Source: Trifolium pratense
Lineage: Eukaryota; Streptophyta; Magnoliopsida; Fabales; Fabaceae
Length of the DNA: 64,000 bases
Assembly: GCF_020283565.1 (NCBI RefSeq)
Contig: NC_060063.1
Span: 5,230,563-5,294,562 of the forward strand
Direction: 5' to 3'
The position numbers were made by a program, and so were the translations under genes. Numbering within the stretch: position 1 is the first letter of the stretch; the number at the start of each line of letters is the position of its first letter. The notes below the pieces were generated by a model. That model was not told the DNA's origin, did no database searches, and saw nothing but the letters and a program-made list of their open reading frames with translations. Below, piece by piece: positions 20,665 to 36,824 of the stretch.

Positions 20665-23600
20665 AATGATTTTTTTTAGATTAATTCAATTGATCTTATG
20701 TTTCTCATAACAAAAGAACAACAAGATCAATAAACCAAATGAGGAAAATAGAAACTATGTAATTATCTCTAATCATTGTTACACTGTGTGAGTCACCATT
20801 TTTTGAGTTTTCCAAACTCTTACTCTCTATTATATAGATGATGTATATTTGAATAGTGAAATTAGAGCAAACTTAGGGACCAAAGATTATTTTATATGCT
20901 TGATTCTGAACTGATATGGTTCAGAAATGATTTGTCTTAGCTAATGATAATTCAGCTGGTAGGAGGAGTGTTGAAAGGTGATGATGAGAAGATTTCTGGT
21001 CTTTATGGGGAAAAAGCTACCTACAAAAATCTTAGCACTTCAACGCTCAAGTTAGTATTTGAAAGAGGTAAAGAGGAGTGTAGAATTGGAGGCGTATATA
21101 TTTCATACCTAAGGATTGATGTATGAATGCTTATATATAGGAGAATATTATGAGTTTACAGTATAGCGGGGTCCTCCATGTGTAAGGACCTGCACATATA
21201 TAACATATGGATTGTCCTTTGTGTGGGAGTACGTTGGATATTGGGGGTGTTTGGCATCTATCAGTGCCCGTAGTTTGACACAGTGGTCGTTGTGCCACAT
21301 GAATGTTCTTATCCCATTGTGATGAGTCTTGGCATATGTTGGGCTTTTAGCCGATCCAAAACAGATTCTACCATCAAGAAATCATGAGTCATTGATTACC
21401 ACCCAAATAATGACCGTTAAACTTTTTGTTTTTTTTAATAATGACCATTAAACTTGAGACCCTCTAAAATCAAAACTCTCAAAATCTATGGACCACTTAA
21501 ATGTGACTTTTTACTAATCTTTTACAAGTAAAAGGAATGTTGAGTTGCTCACAATCAAGTATTTTGATGATGTGGCACTCTATAAGAAAAGTTTACAATC
21601 TCTATTAAAAAACATTTTCATCATTTCCTTTAATTAAATCATTTTAATTTTAATTATCTTTAATTAAATCATTTTAATTATCAATATATCAAATTATCAC
21701 TATATAACCTTTTCATCATCTCCTTTAATTAAATCATTTTAATTTTAATTATCTTTAATTAAATCATTTTTATTTTAATTATCAGTATATCAAATTATCA
21801 CTATATAACTTCTTACAAGGGACCAACTAACTAAAATGAAAAATTATTAAATTAAAATGGACCAACTAATATATAAGATTTATATAACCACAAAATATTC
21901 ATGACTATTGGAATTCTTTCAATACTAATAAAAAAAGGAATCATTATATTTCAAGCAAGTGACTCACTTTGATATTCCAAACCTCTTTGATCAATCCCTT
22001 AAAGAACTGAATTTAATAATAAAAAAAATGTGTGTCTCTCTTGCTTGAAATATATTCTTTCAATACTAAATGAATTAAAAAGGGATCATTCTTCATTACT
22101 TATATTGTTTAGAAGGGATTGCTTGAAACCAAAGGGATCATACTTCTACTTAGCCTAATGAATTAAAAGGGATCATACTTCTAATTTTATAACTCTACTT
22201 AGACATATAAGTTATTGTGATGATGTGACACTCTATAAGAAAAGTCTACAATCTTTATTAAAACCTTTTCATATTTCATATAATAGAGTTACTCTAATAA
22301 TAAATAATAAACAATAATAATATATTAAAAAAAAAACTAACACAATTTATTGTTGTTGAATTGAGACAAAAATGAATTGCAAGTAATGAAAGGTGGAATG
22401 ATGCATCATGTTATTGTTTTAATTGCATTGCAATAACTTATTAAAATATATATTGTATGTTACAATTTCCTATTAATGCAATTGAAAACAAAGAATTCTT
22501 GGAGACACTAATATTGAATATGTAAATTTAGCTAATTATCAAACACAAGCTCTATATAAAGTTAACCCAAAAGCTAATTATCACCACCACCATACCAGGA
22601 AGTCTACCTTCTATGTTTTAACAAAATTTTAATTTATCTATCTCATGGCAAAAACTATATGGTTTCTTTGTCTAACATCTCCATGAGAAAAAGTTATGCA
22701 TCTTCACCTTCCATATCTTAAAGTTACACATTATAGTGTCTTGAATTGATTTAAAAGCTATTGTGTGCATATATATAGTTACATCATAAGTATGTTGGTT
22801 TTGTCCTTGGTATGTGATGGTGTCTAACCTCTTAGAATATCAGGTATTTCTACATGTGATTGATTAATAAATTGATATACATATATGTGATAGTTGCCTA
22901 TTAATATGTTTGTAAATTGAAATTTTTCTATTACTCTGAGTTTAGAACATCTCTAATCATTTTTTTATTTCTTTTTTAGGTTGGATATTTTTTTAAATAT
23001 CAACCGGTGTTTTGTTCGATGATTAATTAAACTTTGAGTTGAATCGATTAATATAAATATGACTATTTTTCATGTGAAGGAGGAGAACAGGATAAAACAT
23101 ACTTATATTTTTGCTTACGTTGCATCTTTGCTCCTTATAAAGCCTATGAAATGACACCTCATGTAAGGATGTGTATTTAACTCTAATGGCAGTTTGTAAA
23201 CCATCATTTTTTTTTTATTGATATAATGTTTGTAATTAGACAACTTTTCTTTTTCATTTATTATTTTATTAGTCTAATGTTTTAGCTTATTTTCTTTTTC
23301 ATTTATTATTTTATATAAGGTAAAAGATTTGTATAAAAAATTGTTGATTAATGGAAATATAATTAATTATTTTCATGTGAATAAGTTGAAGAGGATAAAA
23401 GAGACTTCTATTTATTGATTTTGAAGTGCCTTAAAATTTATATAGATCGAGGGTATATTGATGTTGGAGGAATTCAATTAAAAGAGGACAATCCAAATAA
23501 TTTAGAAATATAAATATGTGTCTCATTTTTAAATACTATATTGTCTACAATGTGTATGTGATCTACTTGATCTCGATCAAGAGAAATATAGAAACAAAAA

Positions 23601-25203
23601 CAAAGTATAAATTAAAATAAGTTTTTTTTTTTTTTGTAGTTGACACTCAAGTCTTGCGGTTTTTATAATTGTAATACATGCAAGAAGTTATATTGATTCA
23701 AATTGACTTAGAGGTTGTCCAAATATATAATCTTCATGCATTTATCGTATAACACTTGCCTAAATCTGGATGGTTCAATATGAGTATATATGAATTTTAA
23801 TGGACGGTCCTATTTTAATCTACGCATGCCATCTTATTCTTACAACCATAAAATGAATCGATGAAAAGAATTGTGCTAAAAACATGTTAGTTTAGAAATT
23901 GTGCTAAATACTTTTTCCTCCCACTTAGAATTGTACTAAAAACTTTCTAAATTAAATTAAAAAAAGACAAAAATTATTAAATAAAAATTGTTGATGCTCA
24001 TTTGTCAAAATAAATTTTAGAAATTATTAAAACCGTAGATGTTAAAATATATTTACATATATTTAGAAAATATAATCACACATATATTTAAACATATTTA
24101 CACACAACTAAAATTCACCAACAATTCAAAAATTATTAATTTAATTTACATAATAGTATAACTTTTTGGATAAATTAAGTACATATTCTAAAAGAATGTT
24201 TACGTTACGGCTGAAAATAAAATAGTGGAATATTTATAAGAATAAGATGACATTTTTTTAAGCAAATAAGAAGATGACACATGTTAAATCTTAAATTCAT
24301 CTATAAGACTTTCTTTACCTTAATCAAAATTCAAATATATAAAATCTTCGTCCAAACCTATATATTGACAACAATAAATATTCAAGTTTATATAATATAA
24401 TAAGAAAATAAATGTTCAAGAAAATATTAAATAAGAGGGACAAAAACTAACAATAATTTTGAAGAGACAGAAACCTCACCAAGAAAAAGAAAAACAAACC
24501 AAAAACAAAAGGACCAAGAAAAAAAAAAGTGAACCAAACAATAGACTAAAAAATTGGGACTAATAAAGTTGGAATAAAATTTCACCAAGTGAATAAGTGA
24601 GAATAAACTCCAAGAAAACGAGAGATGAGTAAGTAGATAAGCTATTTGGAACCTTAAATTGCATAGAACGTAGTAAGCAAAATATGCTATTTGATACATA
24701 ATTTTCAAAAAATGAGAACACGTGGAATAAATAGTCAAAGCCACCATATATGAATCATATTCTATAATCAAAACTTTTTTTAACATTTCTCATGAGCAAT
24801 ATTGTCTACAAGTATAATTAGGTATGCCTCCAACTCTTATTGAAAATAATAAAATAAGGGATACATCAAAAATAAAAAACAAAGTGACATTTGACTATAA
24901 AATTGCAACTCATATAAAGAAAACTAAAATCTTATGTTATTACACTAATAAAATAAAAAATGATACATCCTTTCAAACTTATGAAATATTATAAGAGATC
25001 TATTACATTAAAATGTAAACAAACTACGATATAAATTAATAAAAAATCTAATATTTCTAAACAACTTTTTTTTTACTCATATACTAATATTAAATATAAT
25101 CATATTTTAAAATAATATCTATTATTTAACTATATGTGATTATAGTTATCGCAATTATTATTTTTTATTTATAAAAATATTTTAATTTTATATTTTAATC
25201 AAA
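20665..25203. other. AT-rich intergenic region
   Basis: No gene is convincingly supported over about 4.5 kb. A short frame at 20944-21126 (60 codons) resembles nothing I know. There are decayed repeats, including two related segments with 'gatgtg.cactctataagaaaag' (about 21570 and 22220), which look like copies of one old element. Confidence 0.5.
21618..21812. repeat. Tandem duplication, about 96 bp
   Basis: Two adjacent copies of an AT-rich unit begin at about 21618 and 21714 ('catcat.tcctttaattaaatc' to 'caaattatcactatataac'). Each copy itself contains a doubled 'tttaattaaatcatttt' word. Confidence 0.75.
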
Positions 25204-25231
25204 CCCGTGCAACGCACGGGTTTATCCCTAG
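25204..25231 (+). mobile_element. Helitron 3' terminus
   Basis: A GC-rich hairpin (CCCGTGC AAC GCACGGG, 25204-25220) is followed 7 bases later by a terminal CTAG (25228-25231) and then T. This is the diagnostic Helitron 3' structure. The 5' TC end was not found. It abuts the remnant Copia LTR. Confidence 0.55.
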
Positions 25232-25442
25232 TAATCAATAAAATAAACGTTATGTTTTTACATTCTCCCACTTGATCATGGATATGATGTAATTGTTATT
25301 GTAATTTAAGTCATCATATGCATTCTTTAAGAAACAAACACATGAATCATAGCGATAGTTGCTCTAAAAGCGAGTATTTTCATCTATGTATTACAACATA
25401 TATAGTTTCTCAAGTATATACGAAATGTGGTAATAAAACTTA

Positions 25443-27140
25443 ATGAATAAATCATATATTTATTTTTGGTTCATAGTAAAATATGTTTTCCTCAAAAATT
25501 ATAGTGCGCATGAATATGAGAAAACATCACAACATAAGAGTTTATGTACGGTGGCATGGCAGAAGGTATGTACATCTTATGATGAAGGTGGTCTGGATAT
25601 CCGCCCTCTCGTTCAAGTTAATGAGTCTCTCATTTTGCATCTGTGTTGGAAGCTTCTTTCTAGTAATAATCAATGGGCTGTGATGTGTAGATCTCGTTAC
25701 TTGCGGTTTGGTATGCCAACTGGTACCTACTTAAAATCCTCCATTTGGAATGGAATCAAGAAACATGTGCACACAGTAAATGACAACACGAAATGGCTTC
25801 TTGGATCAGGTCACTCGGTTTCTTTTTGGCTCGACAATTGGCTAGATGAACCGCTGGCGGTCAAATTTAATTTTTTGGTAACCGTATATCCTTTACTCAA
25901 AGCAAAAGTGGCATCGTTTATTGAGAATGGCGAATGGATCTTACCAGCTACTTTTGTTAATCATGATGTTTCTATTCGAGACAGCATCCATGAGATTACT
26001 CTCCCACGACAACCAATGGAGGATCGACTGATATGGTGTGCTTATAATGATGGAAATTTGACTGCAAAGCAAGCATATGTGCTGCTATTCCCAACTCAGC
26101 AAAAGCTTGATTGGACAGGTTGGATTTGGCATAACTTTGTACCACCTTCATCTTCTTTTGTAGCTTGGCGCTGCTTTCAAAATCGAATGCCTACGGATGA
26201 AAATCTCAGAAAGCGGGGCTGCGTTGTGGTCTCTGCCTGTGACCTCTGCCTATCGCAATCAGAAACAACATCTCATTTGTTTCTCACGTGTAGCTTCGCG
26301 AATAATTTATGGAAATGGCTGGGGTCGATTCTGCATATCCAGTTTAATTGCAGCAGTTTTCACTCATTATTTGAAAGCTTCGACGCCAATTGGAGTGCCT
26401 TCCTTACCAACATTGCTACAGCCACGGTTCTTCATGTTTTCCATTCCATTTGGTTGGCAAGAAATGGCATTCATTTCAGCAATGCAAAGATAACTATGCA
26501 CGCTGCACAATCGAAAATTTTAACGGCAAGCAAACTTAGCGCGACGTTAGCTCCCGGGCTGTCAAACGCAGCAGAAATTGCAATTCTGCAGAAGTTCCAG
26601 CTTGCGCCTAGGCCAGCAGCTGCATCATCAAATAGATTGGTGCTTTGGCGGTCTCCAATCTTCGGATGGATGAAGGCAAATACAGATGGATCCGTTACGA
26701 ATGTCTCGGCTGCTTATGGAGGCCTGTTTCGCGACCACACGACAAGGTTTAGGGGCTGTTTTGCACAAAAATTAAGTGAAAACCATGGCCTTTCTGTCAT
26801 TCATACGGAGATCATGGCATTGATCATTGCTATAGAAATTGCACACAACAAGAATTGGAACTGTCTTTGGCTTGAAAGTGATTCAAAAGTTGCACTCCTT
26901 GCCTTTAGTGATATAGAAATTGTGCCATGGGACTTGCGTAATCGGTGGTTATATTGTTTAGCTTGTGGAGTCACTTTGCAATGGTCACATATTTATCGTG
27001 AGGGTAATTCGTGCGCCGATAAAATTGCCAACTTGGGGCATGCTTATAACAACTTGGAATGGTGGGAGTCATTACCATCTTTGCTACGTGATGACTTCTT
27101 GCGGGATATGCTTGGAATCCCTCAGTATCGTACTATTTAA
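25443..27140 (+). CDS. LINE (L1-type) ORF2 C-terminal part: zf-RVT and RNase H
   Basis: The open frame is 565 codons; the first about 20 codons come from flanking DNA. From about residue 35 it matches the 3' part of plant L1-type ORF2: DEGGLDIRPL, then HSVSFWLDNWL. The zf-RVT region has FVAWRCFQNRMPTDENL..RGC and C-x2-C-x8-H-x4-C spacing. The terminal RNase H domain has NTDGS (Asp about 417), HTEIMAL (Glu about 454), ESDSK (Asp about 478) and GNSCADKIAN. Endonuclease and reverse transcriptase are missing by 5' truncation. The remaining frame has no stop, suggesting a fairly young insertion. Confidence 0.9.
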   Translation: MNKSYIYFWFIVKYVFLKNYSAHEYEKTSQHKSLCTVAWQKVCTSYDEGGLDIRPLVQVNESLILHLCWKLLSSNNQWAVMCRSRYLRFGMPTGTYLKSSIWNGIKKHVHTVNDNTKWLLGSGHSVSFWLDNWLDEPLAVKFNFLVTVYPLLKAKVASFIENGEWILPATFVNHDVSIRDSIHEITLPRQPMEDRLIWCAYNDGNLTAKQAYVLLFPTQQKLDWTGWIWHNFVPPSSSFVAWRCFQNRMPTDENLRKRGCVVVSACDLCLSQSETTSHLFLTCSFANNLWKWLGSILHIQFNCSSFHSLFESFDANWSAFLTNIATATVLHVFHSIWLARNGIHFSNAKITMHAAQSKILTASKLSATLAPGLSNAAEIAILQKFQLAPRPAAASSNRLVLWRSPIFGWMKANTDGSVTNVSAAYGGLFRDHTTRFRGCFAQKLSENHGLSVIHTEIMALIIAIEIAHNKNWNCLWLESDSKVALLAFSDIEIVPWDLRNRWLYCLACGVTLQWSHIYREGNSCADKIANLGHAYNNLEWWESLPSLLRDDFLRDMLGIPQYRTI

Positions 27141-27322
27141 TTTCATTTTCTTTTTTCTCTGGGATAAGGCCTAGTCCTCCTATGTATATATGTTTTTTTC
27201 TATTTCTATTAATACATATGAGCTAATAGATAGAGGAAGGGGATAGGTGGGGGTGCCAACATAGTTGGGATGTCCACTTATAACTTGATATCTAGACGCT
27301 CTTAATTTATCTAAAAAAAAAA
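25505..27322 (+). mobile_element. 5'-truncated L1-type LINE
   Basis: It begins abruptly near 25505 inside the Copia remnant. It contains the ORF2 tail and a roughly 180-bp 3' UTR (GGGATAAGGCCTAGTCC.., with 'gtgccaacatagttggga'), and ends in a short A tract (about 27312-27322). A clean target duplication could not be assigned. Confidence 0.8.
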
Positions 27323-28075
27323 GAGTTTATTTATAAATTGAATTTATAAAATCACAAAGAGGAACCAAGTTCCGGATTTTCTACGTGATCCTTGAATTTT
27401 AGTGGTGACATGCCCTTAGTCAAAGGATCAGCGACCATTAAATCAGTCCTATTATAATGTGCTCAATGAACACTACTTTATCTTTAACTCTTTCTCTAAT
27501 GGCTAAGTACTTAATGTCGACGTGTTTACTTCAACTTCCACTTTTGTTGTTCGTAGACATAAAAATAGCAGCTGACTTATTGCAGAAAATTTTCAGATGC
27601 CTAGAGATATAATGCATTATTATAAGCCTAGAAATAAAACCCTTAAGCTATACACCGTGAGAAGTTGCCTCAAAACAGGAGACAAACTAAGCTTAGTAGA
27701 AGTATCAACTAAAGTTTGTTTAGTACTTCTCCGTGAAATAATCTTTTGTTCCTTGAAGGTACCTCAACACCTTCTTTGCAGCTTTCAAATGGTCTATATC
27801 TAGATTACTCTTATATCTTTCAAAGATTCCTACAACAAAAGTAATGTCGGGTCTTGTGCATACCTGAGCATACATAAAACTTCCAACAACAGAAGCATAA
27901 GGAGAGTTCTTCATTTGTTCCTGCTCAAAATCATTCTTAGGGCATTGACTCAAATAAACTTATCACCCTTTATAATGGGAGTCACACTCGGTGAACAATA
28001 TTTCATATGAAATCTCTCTAAAACTTTGTTGATATAAGTTTCTTATGATAGACCTATAACTCCTAGAGTGAAGGT

Positions 28076-28488
28076 TCAAGAAAGACAAGAAATGTGAGGT
28101 TTGAGTTGGGTTTCTAGAGATTAAAACTTTTTCAACCTAAACAAACTCAACACAAAGATAGCTACATGTAAATATTAAGACAGGAAGAATCTTAATTGTC
28201 ATGATACATTGCCCAACCAACATTTTGTGACGTTGTGTTTCTGCATGTTGTAAAATTGTTGTGTAGAAATTATACATTCTTATGTCAACATATTGAATTA
28301 TGTTAAATAAGAATCAATTATTCCTAAGTTGAACATAGTGATAAGCTACCAAATTTTTATCACCCTTTAAGAAAAGTTAACCTTGTATCATCAACCATAA
28401 AATAGAGACTTCATCTATTGGTGAAATTTACACCAATATTTACTAAATTTTAATATCTTCAGACAAAAATGAACAACTAAATTTACTC
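28076..28488. other. Intergenic, nothing recognised
   Basis: AT-rich DNA between the Copia remnant and a minisatellite. I see no gene or repeat. Confidence 0.5.
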
Positions 28489-28985
28489 AAATGATTTTTC
28501 CTTTTCCTAGACATGTGGAAAAAGACAAATTGAAAACTAGACAAAGAAGTGAAACCTTGTTCAATTGTGTAAGAAATCATAATTTAATCCAAAATGCTTT
28601 TTCCTTTCCCTAGGCGTGAGGAAAGGTCAAATTAGAAACCAGAGGGAGAAAAGATGTCATGTTCAATAGCGTAAGTAATTGTAGTGTAACTCCAAATGCA
28701 TTTACTTTTCCCTATACGTGGGGAAAAGGACAAATTAAAAATGAGACGAAGAAGAGAAATTACGTTCAATGGCATAAGCAATTGTATTGCAATCCCAAAT
28801 GCCTTTTCCTTTCCCTAGGCGCGGGAAATAAGAAAAGGACAAATTGAAAATTTGGGGGGGAAGAGAAACTATGTTCGCGTAAGTAATTTTAATGTAATTT
28901 CAAATGTATTTTTCTTTCCCTAGGCATGGGGAAAAGACAAATTGAAAACATGGAAGAAGAGAAACCATGGTTCAAGCTTAAAGGG
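28489..28985. repeat. Minisatellite: nearly five units of about 103 bp
   Basis: Unit starts ('aaatg' followed by a CTTTTCC-like word) fall at 28489, 28592, 28694, 28797 and 28902. Each unit carries 'tttccctaggcg.g.ggaaaaggacaaattgaaaa', 'gaagagaaac' and 'gttcaatggcgtaagtaatt'. Units are diverged by substitutions and small indels. No conserved reading frame is seen. Confidence 0.85.
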
Positions 28986-29973
28986 GAGTAAAATAAGAAA
29001 GTGAATTGAAAATAGAGTAATAAGAGGGAGAAAAAGCAAGTACTAAAATAAAAATAAGATATTTTGATAGAAGAAAAGTGATTGAAATGAAGATGACTGG
29101 AACTCCTAAAAACCTTATGCATGGGTTGAGTGACTGCTTTCTTCTTATGAGAAAAGTCCATATCAAAATTAAATTAATCAACACTTTTTTTGTTAATTAA
29201 ACTATTACCATATTAACCTTCCACTATATTTGTCTCTCTTTTTTACAAATGAAATTGCAAATGAAAAAATTATTGTCAATTAAAACTTGGTTCATTACAC
29301 CTTCTCCTCATTGATTCATCTATCCATGCATCATCAGTTCATGCAACCCCTACTATTATGATCATTTGCATCTTTCCTCCTTTTGATTTTTGGGTACTCC
29401 AGCACCTCTCCTTCCAGCACCATCCCTCAATTAATATATGTTGGATTAAGGTTTAAAGGATACTATAATGGATGAATGAAAGTTGAAAAAAATAAGAAAT
29501 GGAAGAAGAAGGTCGAAGAAGATGTCCCCCTTTTTTTCTTACATGGATGTGATTGGAGGCTAACTAATTTGAAAACGTACCAATTTCGTACTCTCTTTGT
29601 TAACCGGAGCTGATGTGGGGACTAACTTGATTAATGCTTTGCAAAATCATGGATGATTTAATAACTTCGTTAATTTCGGGGACTATTTTTCATTTTCATA
29701 ACTTTGTTAACTTCGTTAATTAACTAATTGTTGATGTAAAATGGTGAACGACAAAATAATACACAACTACAAAGGTGGTCGGACGGAATTATTTAGTGGT
29801 CGTGGGCTTATTGAGTTGAGAATAATGGGACGTGATGTTTGAGAATGAAAGTTTGAAAAAGAAAGAAGAGATATGGGGAAAATTGAAAATGAAAGAGAGA
29901 AGGATGTCTAGTCTATTTTATAAATAAATTTCTTATCGTTTAACCCTAAAAAAATTGGATTTCTAATTGCAAA
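28986..29973. other. Intergenic, nothing recognised
   Basis: No gene or clear element. Purine- and pyrimidine-biased stretches and a few short direct repeats only. Confidence 0.5.
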
Positions 29974-30995
29974 ACTATGCACAATCATTTCCTAATGGTT
30001 GTGCCATCAGAATTTTAATTTTAAATTCCTGATCAAATTTTAGAGGCGTTAACCCTTGAAAAGTTTGACTTCAAAAAATCATTTCTGCTCAAACTACTTT
30101 CTAGGAAATTTGAGTTAATTAAAAAAAAGGTCATGTTAAACAATGTACCCGATGCACTTGTTAAGCATACCACAAATAGAAATAAAACATAAAATTAATG
30201 TTAATAAAAACAAATTTTTATACTTTCAATGCATTGAATGCACGAGTTTCAAGATAAAATTTCCTTATTTATTTCTTAAAAAAATACCCCACCTAAATTC
30301 CAAAAGGGTAAACTTGCGGATGGAAAACAAGTCAACTCATCGCTTGTGAGTAACGGCAAGCCAACAAGTTGACTTTTTTTTCTTTTCTCTTTTTTGTCTA
30401 TCACATCTCATAAAAATAATAAGGGTCATGCTAACTAGTGCCCCCGGGGCACTAGTTAAGGAACTAAAAAGAGAAAGAAAGGAAAAAAATTGCATTGAAA
30501 AAACAAAAATTTAAACTTTTAAGATGTTGACTTCACAAGTTTTAAGATAATAATACTATGCACAATCATTTCCTAATGATTGTGCCATCAGAATTTAAAT
30601 TTTAAATTCCTGATCAAATTTTAGAGGCTTTAACCCTTGAAAAATTTGACTTCAAAAAATCATTTCTACTCAAACTTTTTTGGGGTTAAGCTCTAGGAAA
30701 TTTGAGTTAATTAAAAAAAGGTCATGTTAAACAATATACGGTGCACTTGCTAAGCATACCATAAATAGAAATAAAACATAAAGTTAATGTTAATAAAAAC
30801 AAATTTTTACACTTTCAATACATTGAATGCACGAGTTTCAAGACAAAATTTCCTTATTTATTTCCTAAATTCCGAAAGGGTAAACTTGCGGATGGAAAAC
30901 AAGTCAACTCATCGCTTGTGAGTAACGGCAAGCCAACAAGTTGACTTGTTTTTCTTTTCTCTTTTTTGTCTATCACATCTCATAAAAATAATAAA
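29974..30995. repeat. Direct duplication of about 0.45 kb around a palindromic spacer
   Basis: Copy 1 (about 29974-30422) and copy 2 (about 30555-30995) both run from 'actatgcacaatcatttcc' to 'tcacatctcataaaaataataa'. They share many unique words, for example 'acttgcggatggaaaacaag'. Small indels distinguish them. The 130-bp spacer starts with a palindrome around TAACTAGTGCCCCCGGGGCA (about 30431-30458). No coding potential is seen. Confidence 0.88.
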
Positions 30996-31752
30996 ACCAA
31001 CGACCAAACCATCTTAAATTTTATTGAAAATGGCACCGACAATATAATAAACATATATACATCCACACGAATATGGTTTGCATAAGCAACAATCAATAAT
31101 TAAATTAAAATAATATCATAAAAATAAATTAGTTCTCCAAAAACATTGGCAATAGTCATAGTTTTTTTTTTGGAAAACTTGGCAATAGTGATAGTTAATA
31201 TTCTGTGTTTAATATATATAGATTTTGAAGAACAAATAAAAGCCCCCGAAATTAGTCTACTGGTGAGAGGTTTAATAAGTGTTTAAACAATGAAACCCTT
31301 CAAACAAATACATGTTAATTTATTTAACAAATTGTTAATTTTAACTTTGTTTCTTTTTAAAGTTTGACTCAAACATAACTTCAAAACAAATAAATAACCT
31401 TCACAAGGGTTTAAACCCTTGACTAGATTTTTGGAAGTTATCCATATGCATTACTAAAAAAAGGTAACTCTTGATCATAAATACAACTCAAATTCTTAAT
31501 GTAGCAAAATCTAAAAATAAAACCGATAAAAAAAATTCAAGCCTTTGAATTCTTAGTTAATCAATAAGCAAATTAAAGACAAGATCAAATTATGGATAGA
31601 AAGAAAAAAAACGATCAATTAATTTTCTATTTTATGCCAAATTCTCCACTTTTTCAGTTTCATCTCAACTTTAAACACCTATATAATGAGAATCTTCCTC
31701 CTCCTCAACATCACAAATTCCATATTAAATAAAAAAAAATATATATATATAT
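30996..31752. promoter_or_regulatory. Upstream region of the lipase gene
   Basis: AT-rich. A TATA box (CCTATATAATGAG) lies at about 31678-31690, roughly 65 bp before the ATG, and 'cctcctcctcaacatcac' provides a plausible leader. No other regulatory motif is claimed. Confidence 0.55.
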
Positions 31753-35934
<4,182 letters not shown>

Positions 35935-36618
35935 TAATTGAAAGCTATTGTTAAAAAAATGGTGATAATTGACTAATTTGGGTGCTTCAGTTTCTTAATT
36001 ACCCTGATTGCATCTTAATTAGAAAGTGTAAAAAAAATTGTATGATATATAGAGAAAAGTATCTTGGTATCACTAAGTTTTAGGTGCTCTGAACTCAATA
36101 CTTTGAGGTTATAATGCTAAGCTCTTATCAATGTACAGTTTAAAGGTTAGGTTCATGAGCTAGTAATTCAAGTGAGATTTGGATTCTCTCCAATTATCAT
36201 GTGGTAGTAATCTTAACCATTGATTCACTTGTGAATAAGTTTTAGGTGCTTTGGTATTGCAAATGAAATGAAATGTGCAAATTTTATGTTCTTTTGTGAC
36301 CATAATCTATTATATTTGCTTATTATAGGAATATAGGAGGGCGAACACTCTGGTACACAACTTATTTAGATATGTAATAGTACATCGCTGAGGTGAATAA
36401 TTCTAATAAGTCTAAAAATTAATGAACATTATTTATAAATCTATTTGAATTATTCACTTCAACAATGTATAAGATGATAATCTATAACAATATATAAAGA
36501 GGATAAGGGAGTTTGGGCTGGATTTTTTTTGGTCCATTTTGCCCTTAACTTCCTTTATGGTTTTTTAATTATTCCATAATTGCCCTTAACTTCCTCTCTT
36601 TTTTTTATGGTTTTTTCA
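35935..36618. other. Lipase 3' region and spacer
   Basis: Contains the lipase 3' UTR; a candidate polyadenylation signal could not be singled out. AT-rich spacer follows, with a repeated 'ttgcccttaacttcct' word (about 36539 and 36582). No gene is seen. Confidence 0.4.
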
Positions 36619-36624
36619 TCTATA

Positions 36625-36824
36625 TCTATTCTATACTATAATATATAAAAAGAATACATGAGTTTTGGGGTAGAATTTTCATAATACCAACATTACGCTT
36701 GCTTTTTTTTAGTAGCAACAAAAATCTTTTATTAACAAACTCACCATAATATAAGGCGTATCTTTTTTTTTGGTACATAAGTTAGACACAGGCAGGCGCG
36801 TTCCGCGCCTTCCTGGCCCGCTAG
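36625..36824 (+). mobile_element. Short non-autonomous Helitron
   Basis: The 3' end has a hairpin (GGCGCG TTC CGCGCC, 36795-36809) followed by terminal CTAG (36821-36824) and a flanking T. The 5' end is taken as TCTATTCTATACTATAATAT after an A, which fits A-T insertion. It is about 200 bp and non-coding. A 5' start a few bases earlier (36619) is possible. A diverged inverted relative lies at 53380-53520. Confidence 0.6.

Larger units (their letters stand above)
25232..28075 (-). mobile_element. Decayed Ty1/copia fragment hosting a LINE
   Basis: On the minus strand an LTR edge (TGTAAAAACATAACG at about 25262-25248) is preceded by a polypurine tract (GATCAAGTGGGAGAA). After the LINE interruption there are degraded RNase H words (about 27330-27600; 'ADPLTKG'-like near 27430) and a readable RT end at 27953-27720 (SPYASVVGSFMYAQ, RPDITFVVG, KKVLRYLQGTKDY). 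Multiple stops and frameshifts make it a pseudogene. The element is truncated near 28075. Confidence 0.75.

Noticed and set aside
20944..21126. 60-codon plus-strand frame
   Set aside because: Not recognised and lies in repeat-rich intergenic DNA.
28489..28985. CRISPR-like array
   Set aside because: The repeated unit is the whole 103 bp without unique spacers, in a plant nuclear context; it is a minisatellite.
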